Of a stretch of 6,382 nucleotides of DNA, positions 5,012-6,382 are shown piece by piece. The stretch spans positions 1-6,382 of the forward strand of contig JAUWDP010000067.1 of assembly GCA_030608725.1 (NCBI GenBank), read 5' to 3'. Within the stretch, counting starts at the first letter, position 1. The number at the start of each line of letters is the position of its first letter. This stretch comes from Candidatus Bathyarchaeota archaeon (GTDB lineage: Archaea > Thermoproteota > Bathyarchaeia > TCS64). The translations under genes and the position numbers were made by a program. Under the pieces are notes generated by a model. That model was not told where the DNA came from. It did no database searches and worked only from the letters and a program-made list of their open reading frames with translations.

Positions 5012-5024
5012 CATTAAAAAAACC
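5012..5024 (-). promoter_or_regulatory. TATA-like promoter of the ilvE operon
   Basis: On the - strand this reads GGTTTTTTTAATG, centred about 38 nt before ATG 4979, giving a short leader of about 10-12 nt. It closely resembles the element upstream of the MFS gene (6288-6300). An AGGTGG at 4995-5000 is too far from the ATG to be a good ribosome site. Confidence 0.5.
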
Positions 5025-5076
5025 TCATGGGTACCGCCCCGCGCCTTAGTAGATTGAAACGAACGTGCATTTCCTT

Positions 5077-6267
5077 TCATTCTGGCGGTCTCTCGTCTTC
5101 ACTGCCTCTGCGGGCCATATAGACGACAAGGATTAGACCCACCAACGTCATCCCAGTTGAGAACTGCAGCGCTCCTCTGGGTCCGATGGTCTCCGCGATC
5201 AGTCCCAGTATCATCGGGTTGATGATCCTGCTCACGTTCCCGAACATGGAGTACACGGCCATAGCCGTGCCTCTATTCTCCTCTCCAGAGCTCTCAGCAA
5301 CGTAGACGTTACCCGAGGTCAGGTAGATGCCGTAGGCGATCCCCTGGATGCCCAGGAGGAGGCTCACGAGTATCAAACTCGTGGACTGGCTGACGCTGAA
5401 GATCGTGACAGCCGACATCAGTAGCCCGAAGACCATGAGGTAAAGAACCCTGAAGCGCTTCGTCAGCGAGCCGACGGGAAGCCTCACAGCCGTGCTCGCC
5501 AGCCCCCTAGCCGTGAAACCGATGCCCACCTCAGCCTCGTCGAGCCCGATGCTCGCCCCGTAGACGGGGAAGAACAGGGTCAGGGCGCTGAACATGAGGG
5601 AGTTGAGGTAGTTGGCGAACCCCGCGGCCAGGACCCGAGGATCCCTGATGATCGATGAGATGCTGAGCCTCTGAACCCTCTCCCTAGCCTCCCTCTTATC
5701 CTTCTCCTCCACGAACTGGAGCATGACGATGCTCAGGACGGCGAAGCCGCTGCTCAGCAGGAAGCTCACGTCGGGTCCGTAGATCTTCGTGGTGAAACCC
5801 CCCAGGAGGGGGCCCACGGTGAAGCCGAGCCCCATGGAGGTCATGTACATCCCCTGGGCGGTGCTCCTGAACCCGGGCTCGGCGACCTCGGTCATGAGGA
5901 GGAACCCGTTACCGAAGACCAGCCCGATCCCCAGCCCCAGCAGGATCCTGATTGGGTAGAGGTGGATGGGCGACGAAGCCAGCATGTATGAGAGGGGGAC
6001 GACGATGAAGATTGCGAGGCCCGGGGTCATCATCCTCTTCCTTCCAAGCCTGTCGGAGAGCCTACCGAAAGGCAGTGATAGAAGCAGCATGGCGATGGCC
6101 GCGACGGAGCCGTAGGAGCCAAGCACGCTGAGGCTCGCCCCGATCCCCTGGGCGAAGCCGGGGAATATGGGCATCACCGTGCTGGTGCTGGCGTCAGCGA
6201 GGAAAATCGCCAGGCTGAGGAGGGCCACCTTTCTGGTTAATCCCCCGTTCCCCTCTGATGAGCCCAT
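5077..6267 (-). CDS. MFS transporter, drug/metabolite efflux type
   Basis: A 396-residue inner-membrane secondary transporter of the major facilitator superfamily. Its length and hydrophobic pattern fit 12 transmembrane helices in two halves joined by a charged cytoplasmic loop at about 187-208 (EEKDKREARERVQR). The signature motif A, GRLSDRLGRK (68-77), lies in the TM2-TM3 loop. RILLGLGIGLVFGN (107-120) matches the motif B region of TM4, and GLGFTVGPLLGGF (146-158) matches motif C of TM5, typical of proton-driven antiporters. VRLPVGSLTKRFR (261-273) is the weaker second-half copy of motif A. Motif C favours export of drugs or metabolites by proton exchange, but the substrate is unknown. The start is ATG 6267, with a TATA-like box centred about 26 nt upstream and no clear Shine-Dalgarno, so the mRNA may be leaderless. 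It lies about 98 nt upstream of ilvE, which has its own promoter, so the two are probably separate units. Confidence 0.9.
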   Translation of the reverse strand: MGSSEGNGGLTRKVALLSLAIFLADASTSTVMPIFPGFAQGIGASLSVLGSYGSVAAIAMLLLSLPFGRLSDRLGRKRMMTPGLAIFIVVPLSYMLASSPIHLYPIRILLGLGIGLVFGNGFLLMTEVAEPGFRSTAQGMYMTSMGLGFTVGPLLGGFTTKIYGPDVSFLLSSGFAVLSIVMLQFVEEKDKREARERVQRLSISSIIRDPRVLAAGFANYLNSLMFSALTLFFPVYGASIGLDEAEVGIGFTARGLASTAVRLPVGSLTKRFRVLYLMVFGLLMSAVTIFSVSQSTSLILVSLLLGIQGIAYGIYLTSGNVYVAESSGEENRGTAMAVYSMFGNVSRIINPMILGLIAETIGPRGALQFSTGMTLVGLILVVYMARRGSEDERPPE

Positions 6268-6287
6268 TCATCTTCAGGGTGTCCAGA

Positions 6288-6300
6288 CGTTTAAAAAACC
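6288..6300 (-). promoter_or_regulatory. TATA-like promoter of the MFS gene
   Basis: On the - strand this reads GGTTTTTTAAACG, centred about 26 nt before ATG 6267. The predicted transcription start therefore falls at the start codon, giving a leaderless mRNA, in keeping with the lack of a Shine-Dalgarno. It shares GGTTTTTT(T)AA with the ilvE promoter. Confidence 0.5.
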
Positions 6301-6321
6301 CAGCAGCCTGTTCGGATGTCC

Positions 6322-6381
6322 CTATTCGCAAGCTTCTTTCAGGTCGTCGGATTCCTTGAGTGTCTTACACCCCTCGTAGTT
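6322..6381 (-). CDS. 3' end of a truncated upstream gene (partial)
   Basis: Of the three - strand frames entering from the right edge, only this one stays open: 19 codons to TAG at 6322-6324, reading NYEGCKTLKESDDLKEACE. The hydrophilic helical tail with codons such as GAC, AAG and CTC looks like a genuine C-terminus. The stop lies 22 nt before the MFS promoter element, on the same strand. It is too short for a family assignment, and a 19-codon open run can arise by chance. Confidence 0.4.
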   Translation of the reverse strand, partial: NYEGCKTLKESDDLKEACE

Positions 6382-6382
6382 G

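Overview
The window reads as a piece of an archaeal chromosome, probably from a TACK-type lineage such as a bathyarchaeial or related uncultured group; this is an inference, not a proof. The reasons are: TATA-like boxes about 25-38 nt upstream of most starts, with little or no room for a leader; GTG and TTG starts; arginine codons dominated by AGG; and a ubiquitin-like MoaD/SAMP protein ending in Gly-Gly.

The window splits sharply into two parts. Bases 1 to about 1240 are AT-rich (roughly 40% GC by eye) and gene-poor. They are studded with short (CG)n tracts, and the best coding candidate is one 119-residue ORF of unknown function (528-887). From about 1240 to the right end the DNA is GC-rich (roughly 60% by eye) and densely packed with genes.

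The right part starts with an esterase-D-like alpha/beta hydrolase on the + strand (1260-2006, preceded by a clear AGGAGG). It meets, tail to tail with a 6-nt gap, a 66-residue MoaD/ThiS/SAMP-like sulfur carrier or modifier on the - strand (2013-2213). A divergent promoter region of about 90 nt separates this from a class V PLP-dependent aminotransferase-family enzyme on + (2303-3580), which starts with GTG and looks leaderless. That gene meets, tail to tail with a 4-nt gap, a - strand operon of a branched-chain amino acid aminotransferase (ilvE, 4044-4979) followed by a 145-residue protein of unknown function (3585-4022). Next comes an MFS transporter on - (5077-6267), with its own TATA-like promoter. 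At the right edge lies the probable 3' end of another - strand gene.

Functionally this looks like ordinary small-molecule metabolism: PLP enzymes of amino acid metabolism, a sulfur carrier, a drug/metabolite exporter and an esterase. I see no CRISPR array, tRNA, rRNA, insertion sequence or recognisable defence system. The most unusual material is the AT-rich left segment with its CG tracts and hairpins, the sharp compositional border just before the hydrolase start, and the unknown gene that travels with ilvE.
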